DNA of 53,675 bases from Funiculus sociatus GB2-C1 (GTDB lineage Bacteria; Cyanobacteriota; Cyanobacteriia; Cyanobacteriales; FACHB-T130). Numbering within the stretch: position 1 is the stretch's first letter; each line of letters starts with the position of its first letter. A model generated the notes under the pieces. That model did not search any database. It saw nothing but the letters and a program-made list of their open reading frames with translations, and was not told the origin of the DNA. The stretch is from NCBI RefSeq assembly GCF_039962115.1, contig NZ_JAMPKJ010000043.1:1-53675 (forward strand), read 5' to 3'. The position numbers were made by a program, and so were the translations under genes. Below are positions 7,145 through 16,548 of the stretch, in pieces.

Positions 7145-7915
7145 TTAATAGATGCAGTTTTTACGAAAGTCTACCTCGGCACCACAACCCTTGCAAATCC
7201 CGTAAGAAGTTGCGTCACAACCATCTAACCAGTTGAACCCTGTGCAATTGCAGAACGGGCAATTATACAGAATGTTCGGTAAATTTCCGATGATACACTG
7301 CCACTTTGGTAGAGTAATTTTAACCTCTTGCTCTACTGAAATTGCTAAATTAACAGGTAAACGCCATACCTTTTCCACCAACTCTTTGACCTTGACAGCA
7401 ACTTTATCGATGTTTTGAATACCCAAGTAACCACATCTGACGGCGCGACTTATCAAGACGTTTCTTTTCTCTTCAATAAAGACTCTGGTGCCGTTTGGCG
7501 CGATCGCTCTACATTCCCAGCCAACGGATATGGGTACTTCTTTTTTATATGCCAAGATTAAGTTATCGATAATGTTAAGTTGCTGTTGGGTAACACTAAC
7601 AACCCATTTATCGCCCCCAATTCTTTTGAAAGAGCCTTCAGCGAGGCGAACGGCCAACAAATTATTGAACTCGAAAATATCCTTGTCTACTTCCTCGTGA
7701 CCTAAGTAAAGGTTGCGTCTTTGAGTATCAGCCAAATCAAATATAGCTAGATAGCAAGCTAACAATGGCTCTATGTAAAGTTTTAATTCCTCGATTTGCT
7801 CGTCAATAGTCACAGGTGCGTCTTCCTGAAGGGATAGGGTGAAGAGGGGCGATCGCCTCTGAAGCAAATATCTCACTTTAACAAAAATATCCAATATACC
7901 CCCTTGACTCTCCAC
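7145..7915 (-). CDS. Uncharacterised protein with C-terminal zinc ribbon
   Basis: I do not recognise this 256-residue protein. It starts at GTG-7915. The N-terminal two thirds are mixed alpha/beta with no signal peptide or membrane segment; the last 35 residues hold a four-Cys zinc-ribbon-like pattern (CPFCNCTGFNW ... CKGCGAEVDF). It lies on the opposite strand between the copper chaperone and the copper pump and is divergent from the pump, with only 44 bases between the two starts, so they could share a control region. That position alone does not show a role in copper handling. It could be a cargo gene in an insertion hot spot. Confidence 0.65.
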   Translation of the reverse strand: MESQGGILDIFVKVRYLLQRRSPLFTLSLQEDAPVTIDEQIEELKLYIEPLLACYLAIFDLADTQRRNLYLGHEEVDKDIFEFNNLLAVRLAEGSFKRIGGDKWVVSVTQQQLNIIDNLILAYKKEVPISVGWECRAIAPNGTRVFIEEKRNVLISRAVRCGYLGIQNIDKVAVKVKELVEKVWRLPVNLAISVEQEVKITLPKWQCIIGNLPNILYNCPFCNCTGFNWLDGCDATSYGICKGCGAEVDFRKNCIY

Positions 7916-7959
7916 CGCACTGGAGAGATTAACCTAAAATCAGACAGCAGGAGATAGTT

Positions 7960-10236
7960 ATGGAAACACACTCTCTTAACTTACAAGGAATGAGTTGTGC
8001 TGCTTGCGCTGGTGCGATAGAAAAAGCGATTCGCAATGTTCCGGGCGTGAGGGAGTGCAACGTTAACTTTGGCATGGAACAAGCTACCGTCAAGTATGAG
8101 CCTGAAGCAACGAGTCTGGAGAAAATTCAGCAAGCTGTAGCTGATGCGGGTTATGCAGCCGAACCAGTTCAGGAATTGGGAACCGGAGTTGATGATACTG
8201 AGGTAGCAAGTCGCCGTCAGGAAAAGCAACAGCTGACGCGCAAAGTAATATTAGGTGCAGTCATTAGTATTGTGCTGGTGGTGGGTTCAATCCCGGCGAT
8301 GACGGGGTTACACGTTCCCTTGATTCCAGCATGGCTGCATAATCCTTGGGTGCAGCTGGTGTTGACGACACCAGTGCAGTTTTGGTGTGGCGAGTCTTTT
8401 TTCCGGGGCGCGTGGAAAGCCTTGAAGCGTCATGCTGCTGATATGAATACGCTGATTGCGCTGGGTACAGGTGCGGCGTATTTATATTCGCTGTTTGTCA
8501 CTGTTTTTCCGGGAGTCCTTGGGCTGAGTAGAGATGTATATTATGAAACAGCAGTAGTAGTAATAACCCTGGTTTTGCTGGGACGGCTGCTGGAAAACCG
8601 CGCCAAGGGGCAAACTTCAGAAGCAATTCGCAAATTGATGGGTTTGCAAGCGAAAACGGCGCGTCTGATTCGGGATGGGCAGGAAATTGATGTTCCCGTT
8701 GAGGCGGTGAAAGTTGGAGATGCGATCTTGGTGCGTCCCGGCGAACAAATCCCGGTTGATGGGGAAGTGATAGAGGGCACTTCCACTATTGATGAGGCGA
8801 TGGTGACGGGTGAAAGTTTACCTGTGAAGAAACAGCCAGGAGATGAAGTTATTGGGGCGACGATTAATAAAACTGGCAGTTTTAAGTTTCGGGCGACGCG
8901 AGTCGGGCGCGATACAGTTTTGGCGCAAATTGTCAAGTTGGTGCAACAAGCTCAAGGTGCGAAAGCACCGATTCAAAGATTGGCGGATCAAGTGACGGGG
9001 TGGTTTGTGCCTGTGGTGATTGCGATCGCGATCGCTACCTTCATCATCTGGTTTAACATCACGGGCAATCTGTCAATGGCTTTAATTACCACCGTTGGCG
9101 TGTTAATTATTGCTTGTCCTTGCGCTTTGGGTTTAGCTACGCCTACTTCTGTGATGGTGGGAACCGGAAAAGGCGCAGAAAATGGCATCTTAATTAAAGG
9201 TGCTGACAGTCTGGAACTAGCTCATAAAATTCAAACGATTGTGTTAGATAAAACTGGCACTCTCACGCAGGGAAAACCCACAGTTACAGACTATGTAACG
9301 ATGTTGGGAACTGCTAACCAAAATGAACTGAAACTCCTAGGGCTGGCGGCAGCAGTTGAACGCAATTCAGAACATCCTTTGGCTGAAGCTGTTGTTAAAT
9401 ATGCCCAGTCTCAGGAAGTGAGGTTCCCATTGCCAGAGGCGAAAAATTTTGAAGCGATCGCGGGTAGCGGTGTCAAAGGTATCGTATCAGACAGACTGGT
9501 GCAAATCGGCACGCAGCGATGGATGGATGAATTGGGAATTGAAACTTTACCTTTGCAAGGACAAAAAGTTGCTTGGGAATCTGCGGGTAAAACTGCCGTT
9601 TGGATTGCTGTAGATGGAGAAATGCAAGGGTTAATAGCAATTGCGGATGCCCTCAAACCATCTTCAACAGTAGCTGTGAGAGCATTGCAAAAGTTAGGTT
9701 TAGAGGTAGTAATGCTCACTGGGGATAATCGCCAAACTGCGGAAGCGATCGCGCAAGAAGTTGGTATCACTCGTGTCTTTGCGGAAGTACGTCCAGACCA
9801 AAAAGCTGCAATTATCAAATCTCTCCAGGGTGAGAAGAGGGGAAAAGTTCCTAAGTCAAAATCCATTGTGGCGATGGTGGGGGATGGAATCAATGATGCA
9901 CCAGCACTGGCACAAGCAGATGTGGGAATTGCGATTGGGACGGGAACAGATGTAGCGATCGCAGCCAGCGACATCACCTTAATTTCTGGCGACTTGCAAG
10001 GCATTGTAACTGCTATTGGGTTGAGTCGCGCCACCATGCAGAATATTCGCCAAAACTTGTTTTTTGCCTTTATCTACAACGTTGCTGGAATTCCCATCGC
10101 CGCTGGAATTTTGTTCCCAATTTTTGGCTGGTTACTTAACCCAATGATTGCTGGTGCAGCGATGGCATTTAGTTCTGTTTCTGTCGTCACCAACGCTTTG
10201 CGTTTGCGGAACTTTCAGCCGCGAGTCAATTTCTAA
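7960..10236 (+). CDS. Cu(I)-transporting P1B-type ATPase
   Basis: A 758-residue heavy-metal pump. Domains in order: one HMA domain (about 4-70) with Cys13 and Cys16 in GMSCAAC; membrane segments; actuator domain with VTGES; CPC metal site at 386-388 in [12 protein letters not shown]; phosphorylated Asp430 in DKTGTLT; the nucleotide-domain [14 protein letters not shown] around Asp642; and final helices with YN and MAFSS. These are the marks of the Cu(I) subgroup. In cyanobacteria two such pumps exist, CtaA (plasma membrane) and PacS (thylakoid); I cannot assign which from the sequence alone. A ribosome site (AGGAGA) precedes ATG. The two exported copper-type genes downstream follow at 16 bases and by overlap, so the three are likely one operon. 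Confidence 0.96.
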   Translation: METHSLNLQGMSCAACAGAIEKAIRNVPGVRECNVNFGMEQATVKYEPEATSLEKIQQAVADAGYAAEPVQELGTGVDDTEVASRRQEKQQLTRKVILGAVISIVLVVGSIPAMTGLHVPLIPAWLHNPWVQLVLTTPVQFWCGESFFRGAWKALKRHAADMNTLIALGTGAAYLYSLFVTVFPGVLGLSRDVYYETAVVVITLVLLGRLLENRAKGQTSEAIRKLMGLQAKTARLIRDGQEIDVPVEAVKVGDAILVRPGEQIPVDGEVIEGTSTIDEAMVTGESLPVKKQPGDEVIGATINKTGSFKFRATRVGRDTVLAQIVKLVQQAQGAKAPIQRLADQVTGWFVPVVIAIAIATFIIWFNITGNLSMALITTVGVLIIACPCALGLATPTSVMVGTGKGAENGILIKGADSLELAHKIQTIVLDKTGTLTQGKPTVTDYVTMLGTANQNELKLLGLAAAVERNSEHPLAEAVVKYAQSQEVRFPLPEAKNFEAIAGSGVKGIVSDRLVQIGTQRWMDELGIETLPLQGQKVAWESAGKTAVWIAVDGEMQGLIAIADALKPSSTVAVRALQKLGLEVVMLTGDNRQTAEAIAQEVGITRVFAEVRPDQKAAIIKSLQGEKRGKVPKSKSIVAMVGDGINDAPALAQADVGIAIGTGTDVAIAASDITLISGDLQGIVTAIGLSRATMQNIRQNLFFAFIYNVAGIPIAAGILFPIFGWLLNPMIAGAAMAFSSVSVVTNALRLRNFQPRVNF

Positions 10237-10252
10237 ATACAGGGGATGACAA

Positions 10253-10789
10253 ATGGTTACTCAAAAAAAGCTACTGCGTCATTTTTTCAGTCTAGGTTTG
10301 TTACTCTCAATTGCTTCAGTAGCACCAGTAAAAGCCGTTCCACCTGAGGCAGCAATGCCAACTAGCCAATTTCGCCAAATTGAGCAACCTTTTGAGGTGA
10401 AACTAGGAGTTACATTGGGCGGTTTGGCGCTAATAGGGTTAGAACTTTGGTGGTTTTTGTTAAGTAAAACTAAAGCGGAACAGGCAACAGCAAATCAAGG
10501 GATTCAAGAACTCACAATCAAAGTTGATGGCGGTTACGATCCAGATCGGGTAGTAGTGAAAGCAGGTCAACCTGTTCGCCTCAACTTTTTTCGCCAAGAT
10601 TCAAGTAGCTGCTTAGAGAAAGTTATTTTACCAGATTTCCACATCGCTAAAGACTTGGACTTGGATCGAGTAACGCCTGTAGAATTTACCCCACAAAAGC
10701 CAGGAGAGTACCCTTTTACCTGTGGGATGAATATGGCTAGAGGGGTCGTGGAAGTAAAAGCATCAGTTGCAACAAATCAAGATGAGTAA
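10253..10789 (+). CDS. Membrane-anchored cupredoxin-domain protein
   Basis: A 178-residue protein with an N-terminal signal-like segment (about 8-28), a second hydrophobic segment (about 51-69, LGVTLGGLALIGLELWWFLL) and a C-terminal cupredoxin-like domain (about 85-170). Possible metal ligands are the Cys in SSSCLEKV, His in DFHIA and the Cys-Gly-Met of FTCGMNMA; this Cys/His/Met set suits copper binding. Cupredoxin domains of this type often accompany copper pumps and take up or hold metal on the outer face. It starts 16 bases after the ATPase stop and overlaps the next gene, so it is probably cotranscribed with both. Confidence 0.8.
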   Translation: MVTQKKLLRHFFSLGLLLSIASVAPVKAVPPEAAMPTSQFRQIEQPFEVKLGVTLGGLALIGLELWWFLLSKTKAEQATANQGIQELTIKVDGGYDPDRVVVKAGQPVRLNFFRQDSSSCLEKVILPDFHIAKDLDLDRVTPVEFTPQKPGEYPFTCGMNMARGVVEVKASVATNQDE

Positions 10790-11693
10790 AATTATGAAAA
10801 ACAAAGCCCAAATTTACGGTGTTGTCGGGTTGCTGGTAGGGGGCGCGATCGCAGCTGCTGGGATAACCCAGGCGATGAAAACGGGTCATCAAGATATGAG
10901 TAGGATGCACTCTGACCCTCATGCAGGGCATAACATGGCTGGCGATGACTCGCACGCTGGGCATAACATGAATCACCACTCAATGCCCAAAACCGAGGCG
11001 GTGCAGGCTAAACTTACGGTTCCACCCAATGTTTCTCCTAATAAGCCAGTTCCTCTAGTCATTGATATTCAAGACAAATCGGGGAAAGCGATCGCTAAAT
11101 TTGACAACTTTCAAGAAAAACTGATGCACCTGATCGTTGTCAGTGACGATTTTCAGTTTTTCAATCATATTCATCCCACCTACAAGCAGAATGGACGCTT
11201 TGAAGTAAATACCAGTTTTCCCCAACCTGGTAATTACAGCCTTTTTAGCGACTATAAACCAAGCGGAGAAAAGGAACAAGTCTCGGTATTAAAAACACAA
11301 GTGGCAGGTAAAATTACTTCACCTGACCCAACTGTTGACCTAAATTCTGCTAAAACTTTTGGCGATACGAAAGTGAATCTTACCTTTTCTGCGCCAAAAC
11401 TAAAAGCAGGTGAAGATGTCACCTTGCAGTTTAACTTACAAAATGCTGCTGACAATCAACCTATTAAAGATTTGCAGCCTTACTTAGGAGAGAAAGGGCA
11501 TTTAGTAATTCTGCGACAATCACCAAATTTGACAGCCGCAGATTACATTCACGCCCACGCCATGAAAAATACTCCCCCAGAGCAGGTATCTTTCCACACT
11601 CAGTTTCCTCAACCAGGAAAATATAAAGTTTGGGGTCAATTTAATCGCGGTGGCAAGGTTGTGACGGCTGACTTTTGGGTTGAGGTTATTTAA
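10782..11693 (+). CDS. Exported Met/His-rich putative copper-binding protein
   Basis: The protein has an N-terminal signal or anchor segment (IYGVVGLLVGGAIAAAGI), then a Met/His-rich stretch with two HAGHNM motifs and a NHHSM motif, then two beta-rich repeats that carry LMHLIVVSDD...HIHP and HLVILRQS...YIHAHA. Met/His clusters of this kind bind Cu(I)/Cu(II) in the periplasm. I do not recognise a named family. ATG-10782 overlaps the stop of the cupredoxin gene by eight bases; ATG-10794 is an alternative. Coupling and gene order argue for a role in periplasmic copper storage or handover, which is inference. Confidence 0.8.
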   Translation: MSKIMKNKAQIYGVVGLLVGGAIAAAGITQAMKTGHQDMSRMHSDPHAGHNMAGDDSHAGHNMNHHSMPKTEAVQAKLTVPPNVSPNKPVPLVIDIQDKSGKAIAKFDNFQEKLMHLIVVSDDFQFFNHIHPTYKQNGRFEVNTSFPQPGNYSLFSDYKPSGEKEQVSVLKTQVAGKITSPDPTVDLNSAKTFGDTKVNLTFSAPKLKAGEDVTLQFNLQNAADNQPIKDLQPYLGEKGHLVILRQSPNLTAADYIHAHAMKNTPPEQVSFHTQFPQPGKYKVWGQFNRGGKVVTADFWVEVI

Positions 11694-11728
11694 AAGTTTC
11701 AGGTTAACTGCTTGGGTTGTGTTTTTTG

Positions 11729-11764
11729 AAATCACTGGATATTATTTCTAAGAGCCAGTGATTT
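11729..11764. terminator. Stem-loop after the copper operon
   Basis: A perfect 10-bp inverted repeat AAATCACTGG / CCAGTGATTT with a 16-base loop lies 35 bases after the stop at 11693 and before the convergent pentapeptide gene. A T6 run lies before, not after, the stem on the plus strand, so classical intrinsic termination is uncertain. Confidence 0.45.
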
Positions 11765-11860
11765 CTGCTTGCGAGTTAGTGCTGAATAGCCACCTAAAGC
11801 AGCCAGCATTACTATTGGCTAAGAGCTATTAGCATCAAACTATAAACGAAGCAATTAAAA

Positions 11861-12559
11861 TTAATTGAAAGACCTGGGCATTATTCCTACTACTAGCTCT
11901 CGTTGCTGATTTATCGTGTTAGATATTATGGTGTTGCAAAGCCTTGCATTAGCCAGATTTGCTTCTTGAAGATTTGCTCCGCTCAAGTCTGCCTCAGTTA
12001 AGTTTGCCCAGGCGAGGTCTGCACCAGTTAGGTTAACTTGACACAAATTAGCTTCTACTAGCCTGGCTCCACATAGCTCTGATCCAGCTAGATTGGATCT
12101 AACCAAGTTAGTTCCAATCAAAGATGCCTCATTTAGTTTGGCAAAGCTGAGGTCGGCATCACTCACATCTGCTTCACACAGAGAAGTTGCTGATAGATTG
12201 GCTCCTTTCAATTTCACCTTCCACAAGAAAGCCCCACACAGGTTTGCCTTCGTCAAATCAGCATCAATTAAATTAGCTTCATACAGGTTTGCTTCGCGGC
12301 AGTCAGCTTCGCGGAGATTAGCGTCTTGCAGGTTGGCGCCACTTAGGTTGGCACCCTTTAGGATAGCTTCACTAAGATTTGCTCCCCGCAAATCTGCTCC
12401 TATCAACTTAACCCCACTCAAATTAACCCCCCTGAGGTTAATTCCACTCAAGTTAGCTCCACTCAAGTCCATCTCGATAGGGGATTTTCTATTGATTTCT
12501 CCCGCAATAAATTCTTTTTGTATAGCATAATTCTTATAAAAATCTTCTTTATAATTCAT
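11861..12559 (-). CDS. Pentapeptide-repeat protein
   Basis: Almost the whole 232-residue product after the first 30 residues is built of A(D/N)LXX five-residue repeats ([20 protein letters not shown] and onward, roughly 35 units). Such sequences form a right-handed quadrilateral beta helix. There is no signal peptide or second domain. Cyanobacteria carry many of these proteins and few have known roles; DNA-mimic gyrase protection (Qnr-like) applies to only some and cannot be claimed here. Several Cys replace the usual positions ([23 protein letters not shown]). Confidence 0.9.
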   Translation of the reverse strand: MNYKEDFYKNYAIQKEFIAGEINRKSPIEMDLSGANLSGINLRGVNLSGVKLIGADLRGANLSEAILKGANLSGANLQDANLREADCREANLYEANLIDADLTKANLCGAFLWKVKLKGANLSATSLCEADVSDADLSFAKLNEASLIGTNLVRSNLAGSELCGARLVEANLCQVNLTGADLAWANLTEADLSGANLQEANLANARLCNTIISNTINQQRELVVGIMPRSFN

Positions 12560-12664
12560 ATAATTTTCTTTTTCAGTATTTCAGGTGGTTAATTAAACTA
12601 AAGGTTGATTTTGCTGATTTTTATCCAGCGTTTTGATGAAACCGACAATCATCAGTGGGATAAT

Positions 12665-13048
12665 TTAATGTGATATACACTGTTTTTTCAGTTGCACTGC
12701 GATCGCTTCCATCAATTGTTTGTTTATGACTGGCTTAGTCAAGTAATCAGCAGCACCTAATTCCAAACCTAGCCGCCGCGCGGCATTACCCTCTTCACCA
12801 CTCAACAAAATCAAAGGAATTCTTGCAGTTTTGGTGTTTTGACGCAATGCTTCTAACACCTCATAACCATTCATTTCCGGCATATTGATGTCAGAAATAA
12901 TCAAATCTGGCATCTGTTCGTTGGCTAACTGCAAACCAATTAAGCCATTTTTAGCACCGATTGCCTGGAAACCCTGAGATTCAATGAGGTCAAGAAGGCT
13001 GGTTAAAGTGTCTGTAGCATCTTCAATAACCAGAACTTTTCCATCCAT
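12665..13048 (-). CDS. CheY-type single-domain response regulator
   Basis: A single receiver domain: acidic pair in VLVIEDATD, phosphoacceptor Asp in LIISDINMPEMNGYEVL, Ser in ILLSGEEG, and the KP pair in YLTKPVINK. No output domain follows, so it probably acts by protein contact. The frame opens at ATG-13066; ATG-13048 (MDGKVLVIED) gives the usual receiver length and is my choice. An OmpR-type regulator gene lies upstream on the same strand, 332 bases away, with a purine-rich tract between. Confidence 0.88.
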   Translation of the reverse strand: MDGKVLVIEDATDTLTSLLDLIESQGFQAIGAKNGLIGLQLANEQMPDLIISDINMPEMNGYEVLEALRQNTKTARIPLILLSGEEGNAARRLGLELGAADYLTKPVINKQLMEAIAVQLKKQCISH

Positions 13049-13066
13049 TTCGCTTCTTCTATTCAA

Positions 13067-13397
13067 TCCAAGATTGAGCGTGGTGAATCAAGCTGACAAG
13101 ACACCAACAATTAGGTCAAGCTGCTTTGAAGCATCTTTAATTTACACTACACAAGTAGAGAAATCGGGGAAGGAATCGGGAAGAAACTGGGCAAAAATCG
13201 GGAAGAAATCGGGAAGATAGCTTGGGAGGAGGGGACTGGGGATTGGAAGGAGGGGACTGGGCAATACGGTTCTGTAAGAAATAATTCTAGGTTAGGGAGA
13301 GATCAGAAGTATTGCATACCAATGAGAGTCCCTCTAAGGAATTCCCAATTACCAAATTACGAATACCAAGTAGCAAAAGTTAGGAAACCTTAATATA
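13067..13397. repeat. 331-base spacer with G-rich, almost pure-purine tandem repeats
   Basis: From about 13158 to 13262 the plus strand is mostly G and A. It has repeated AAATCGGGAAG-type units (13160-13217) and two GGAGGGGACTGGG units (13227-13239 and 13250-13262). The run around 13223-13242 contains several G3-G4 tracts that could form a G-quadruplex. No gene is supported. The role, if any, is unknown. Confidence 0.65.
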
Positions 13398-14075
13398 TTA
13401 TGATAGCTGCTTTAAGCGGTATCCTAAACCGTGAACCGTTTCAATCACGTCTTCGGGAGCTGCTACAGTTCGGAGTTTCTGACGCAGACTTTTGATGTGA
13501 GCTTTGACGGTATCCTCTTCCGGCGGATTTTCACTAGACCAAAGGCTATCTATAATCGCAGAACGGCTTAGCACCCGGCGACCATTGCGGAGAAACAGTT
13601 CCAGAAGACTGAATTCCTTGGGAGTTAATTGCAAAGGCTGATTCTGGTAGGAGACTTCATAGGTGCTGGGATTGAGGTGCAAGCCTCCCCAGACTAGAGT
13701 CGGTGCAGAGGGAGAACTGCCCCGACGCAGTAAAGCTCGGATACGGGCTAATAATTCTTGCAGATCAAACGGTTTTACTACATAGTCATCGGCTCCAGCG
13801 TCTAAACCATTGACTTTATCGCTACTGGTGTCGCGTGCTGTCAGCATCAGGATTGGTAGATGATAGCCGTGTGTGCGTAGACGTTGGCAAAGACTGAACC
13901 CATCGAGCTTGGGAAGTGTTACATCCAGCAAAATCAGGTCGTAAGCGATCGCTTTGGCTTGGCTCCAACCCGCCTCCCCATCCTTGACTACATCTACCAC
14001 ATAGAGCTGGTCTGTAAGGGCTTCAGCCAGCGCTTCCGCCAGACGCACATCATCTTCAACTAGCAGAATCCGCAT
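13398..14075 (-). CDS. OmpR/PhoB-family response regulator
   Basis: A 225-residue transcription regulator. Receiver domain (1-118) with Asp8/Asp9, phosphoacceptor Asp51 (LILLDVTLPKLDGF), the TARD Thr and Lys in VVKPFDLQELLARI. The winged-helix DNA-binding domain (about 128-223) has LQLTPKEFSLLELFLRNG and ends VIETVHGLGYRLK. It is divergent from the CHASE3 histidine kinase (112 bases between the starts), so the two are likely a cognate pair. Closest named types would be RppA-like or CopR-like regulators; I cannot tell which. The copper operon lies 2 kb away, which is suggestive only. Confidence 0.93.
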   Translation of the reverse strand: MRILLVEDDVRLAEALAEALTDQLYVVDVVKDGEAGWSQAKAIAYDLILLDVTLPKLDGFSLCQRLRTHGYHLPILMLTARDTSSDKVNGLDAGADDYVVKPFDLQELLARIRALLRRGSSPSAPTLVWGGLHLNPSTYEVSYQNQPLQLTPKEFSLLELFLRNGRRVLSRSAIIDSLWSSENPPEEDTVKAHIKSLRQKLRTVAAPEDVIETVHGLGYRLKQLS

Positions 14076-14187
14076 ATTAATCGGAGAGGAAATAGGGAGT
14101 AATCTTACTCGGCGCTTGTCATCTATCCTGAGAGTGGACTACTAGCCCAATAATCATAGAATTTTATAGCATTCAAAAATACTCTAT

Positions 14188-16341
14188 ATGAAATGGTCGC
14201 AGGAAAGAAAAATCATTGCAGGTGGTTTTGGGTTGGCGATGCTCATTCTTAGCATTGTTAGCACAGCTTCCTATCAAAACACAACCAAGCTATTTCAAAG
14301 GCAAAAACGGGTAGAGAAAACCTACCAAGTCCTGCAAGAGATCAGGGATGTACTGACGACGCTGCGGGATGCTGAGAGAGCTAGACGCGGCTATATTATC
14401 ACCGGAAAAGAGTTGTATTTAGTAACATACAACACTGCCATTCAAGAGATTAACCCCAAATTTAACCAGCTGCGGCTGGAAACGGCTGATAATCTCAATC
14501 ATCAGCGTAGCCTGGATATCATCGAGCCTTTAATTGCTCAAAGAGTTACATTAATCAAAAAGTCTGTTGAGTTGTACAAGCAGAATAAATCTGACACAGC
14601 AACTCAAATAGAGCTGACAGATAAAGGGATTATGCTGCACGATGAAATCTGGAAAATTATTGCCAAAATGGAAGGCGAGGAGAAGTTATTATTGCAGCGT
14701 TTAGCTAAGGAATCGGAAGCAAGTTTCCAAGATACAATGCTAATAGAAATTGCAGGTTTTTTCTTTAGCTTTAGTTTGCTTTTTGGAGTCTACTCGTTGC
14801 TGCATCAGCAAATCAAGAAACGGCAACGAGTAGAAGATATTTTGCGGCAAAGTGAACAACGATATCGAAATTTATTTCAACTTCATCCCTATCCTCTATG
14901 GGTTTTCGATTTAGAAACTTTAGCTTTCCTCGCTGTCAATGATGCAGCAATTAATGATTACGGCTACTCACAGGCAGAATTTTTATCTATGACGATTAAG
15001 GATATTTGTCCACCCGAAGATTTACCTGTTCTCCTTGACAAAAATTCGGTACACTTTTCCCAAGTTAAGCAAGCCGGAGTATGGAGACATCAGAAACAGG
15101 ATGGAACCCCGATATATGTAGAAATTACTGCCCATGAATTAGTGTTTGCGGGGCGACAAGCAAGGCTGATGTTAGCTCGTGACATCACTCAGGAAAAGCA
15201 AGCACAAGAGGCGTTACAAGCCAGCGAGGAAAAATTTCGCCAAATTGCTGAAAATATCCATGAAATTTTTTGGATGAGCGATGATGAACTGCATGAAGTT
15301 TTATATGTTAATCCTGTTTATGAAGAAATTTGGGGACGTACCTGTGAGAATTTATATGCAAATCCTAAATCTTTTATAAATGCCGTACATCCAGAAGATC
15401 GAGATCGGGTAATTGCGAACCTTGAGCAGAACGCCAAAAAAGAATTTGATATTGAGTATCGGATTATGCGACCAGATGAATCAGTTCGCTGGGTTTGGGA
15501 TCGCTGTTTCCCTATTAAAAATGCGGCAGGAGAAGTCTATCGGCGGGCTGGGGTAACACAAGATATCACTGAGCGCAAGCAGGCGGAAGAAATTCGCCGT
15601 ACTTTGGAAAAAGAACGAGAAATCAACGAACTGAAACTACGGTTTTTTTCAATGGCTTCTCACGAGTTTCGCACTCCTTTAAGCACTATTTTAATTTCAG
15701 CTCAATTATTGGAAAATAGCAGCAAAGAGTGGTCGGAAGAGAAAAAGCTTAAAAATCTCTATCGCATTCAATCGGCTGCTAAAACTATGACTCAGTTATT
15801 AACTGATATTTTGACTCTAACAAGAGCGGAATCTGGAAAGTTAGAATTTAATCCAGAACCTTTAAATATAGAAAATTTCTGTCAGTCTCTAGTTGAAGAA
15901 ATTGAGTTCAGCACTCGCGCTCAACAAAATATCTTTTTTATCAGCCAATGCGTAGGTAAATCGGCTTGCATGGATGAAAAGCTGCTGCGCTCGATTTTTA
16001 CTAATCTGCTGTCTAATGCTATCAAGTATTCGCCAGAGGATAGCCATATTTATTTTATCCTCAGTTATGAATCGGGAGAGGCTATTTTTCAGATTCAAGA
16101 TAAGGGGATTGGGATTTCTCCTGAAGACCAAGAACTGCTCTATCAATCTTTCCACCGGGGCAAAAATGTGGGTGATGTTGCGGGGACAGGGTTAGGCTTA
16201 GCTGTTGTCAAAAAGTGTGTAGACTTACACGGTGGTAGCATTGCGCTAGAAAGTAAAGTTGGGCTTGGGACTACGTTTACTGTGGCAATTCCTTGGGATA
16301 TTAATGTTTCAAAGAATGAGGAGAAAACGCCTAACGACTGA
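14188..16341 (+). CDS. Membrane sensor histidine kinase with CHASE3 and two PAS domains
   Basis: The 717-residue kinase has a first membrane helix (about 9-28), an extracytoplasmic CHASE3 domain (about 30-170) with DAERARRGYIITG, and a second helix (about 188-206). Then come PAS1 (about 228-335), PAS2 (about 345-465, ending TQDITERKQAEE), a dimerisation domain with phospho-accepting His492 in MASHEFRTPLS, and an ATPase domain with LLSNAIKYSPE, DKGIGISPED and GTGLGLAVVKK. No receiver is fused. It is divergent from the OmpR-type regulator and is probably its partner. Its last codons (TPND and stop) lie inside the first copy of a GCGGCTACACAAA-type repeat, so the C-terminus seems to have been set by repeat insertion. 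Confidence 0.93.
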   Translation: MKWSQERKIIAGGFGLAMLILSIVSTASYQNTTKLFQRQKRVEKTYQVLQEIRDVLTTLRDAERARRGYIITGKELYLVTYNTAIQEINPKFNQLRLETADNLNHQRSLDIIEPLIAQRVTLIKKSVELYKQNKSDTATQIELTDKGIMLHDEIWKIIAKMEGEEKLLLQRLAKESEASFQDTMLIEIAGFFFSFSLLFGVYSLLHQQIKKRQRVEDILRQSEQRYRNLFQLHPYPLWVFDLETLAFLAVNDAAINDYGYSQAEFLSMTIKDICPPEDLPVLLDKNSVHFSQVKQAGVWRHQKQDGTPIYVEITAHELVFAGRQARLMLARDITQEKQAQEALQASEEKFRQIAENIHEIFWMSDDELHEVLYVNPVYEEIWGRTCENLYANPKSFINAVHPEDRDRVIANLEQNAKKEFDIEYRIMRPDESVRWVWDRCFPIKNAAGEVYRRAGVTQDITERKQAEEIRRTLEKEREINELKLRFFSMASHEFRTPLSTILISAQLLENSSKEWSEEKKLKNLYRIQSAAKTMTQLLTDILTLTRAESGKLEFNPEPLNIENFCQSLVEEIEFSTRAQQNIFFISQCVGKSACMDEKLLRSIFTNLLSNAIKYSPEDSHIYFILSYESGEAIFQIQDKGIGISPEDQELLYQSFHRGKNVGDVAGTGLGLAVVKKCVDLHGGSIALESKVGLGTTFTVAIPWDINVSKNEEKTPND

Positions 16342-16470
16342 AGTCGCGGCTACACAAACTAAGCCTACCTGCGCGGGCTAATAATAGTTATAAATAAAAA
16401 AACGCCTGGCGATTGAAGTCGCGGCTACACAAATTCAGCCCGCCCAGGCGGGCTAGTAATTAATAGTTAT
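16324..16470 (+). repeat. Two tandem copies of the GCGGCTACACAAA...GCGGGCT repeat
   Basis: Copy 1 is 16324-16391 and copy 2 is 16398-16470. Each reads AACGCCT, then GTCGCGGCTACACAAA, then an AGCCYRCC...GCGGGCT hairpin, then TAATAGTTAT. A third copy lies after apcE at 37169-37224. Copy 1 begins inside the kinase gene and supplies its stop codon. The hairpin at the end of each unit could act as a transcript end. Confidence 0.85.
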
Positions 16471-16495
16471 CAAGAAAAAAAGCAAAGTTGGCTTA

Positions 16496-16522
16496 GGTTG
16501 GGTGATTGCGTGAAACCCAACC
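16496..16522. repeat. GGTTGGGT...ACCCAACC palindrome between convergent genes
   Basis: Inverted repeat AGGTTGGGT / ACCCAACCT with a short loop, between the kinase and the DUF981 gene. It belongs to the same family as 1877-1906 and could serve as a bidirectional terminator. Confidence 0.6.
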
Positions 16523-16548
16523 TAAAATTATTTTTAACTTTCACCAGG

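Noticed and set aside
9411-10037. 208-codon minus-strand frame inside the copper pump
   Set aside because: Antisense shadow of a strongly conserved ATPase domain.
12093-12530. 145-codon plus-strand frame
   Set aside because: It is the antisense shadow of the pentapeptide-repeat gene; its periodic sequence only mirrors the repeats.
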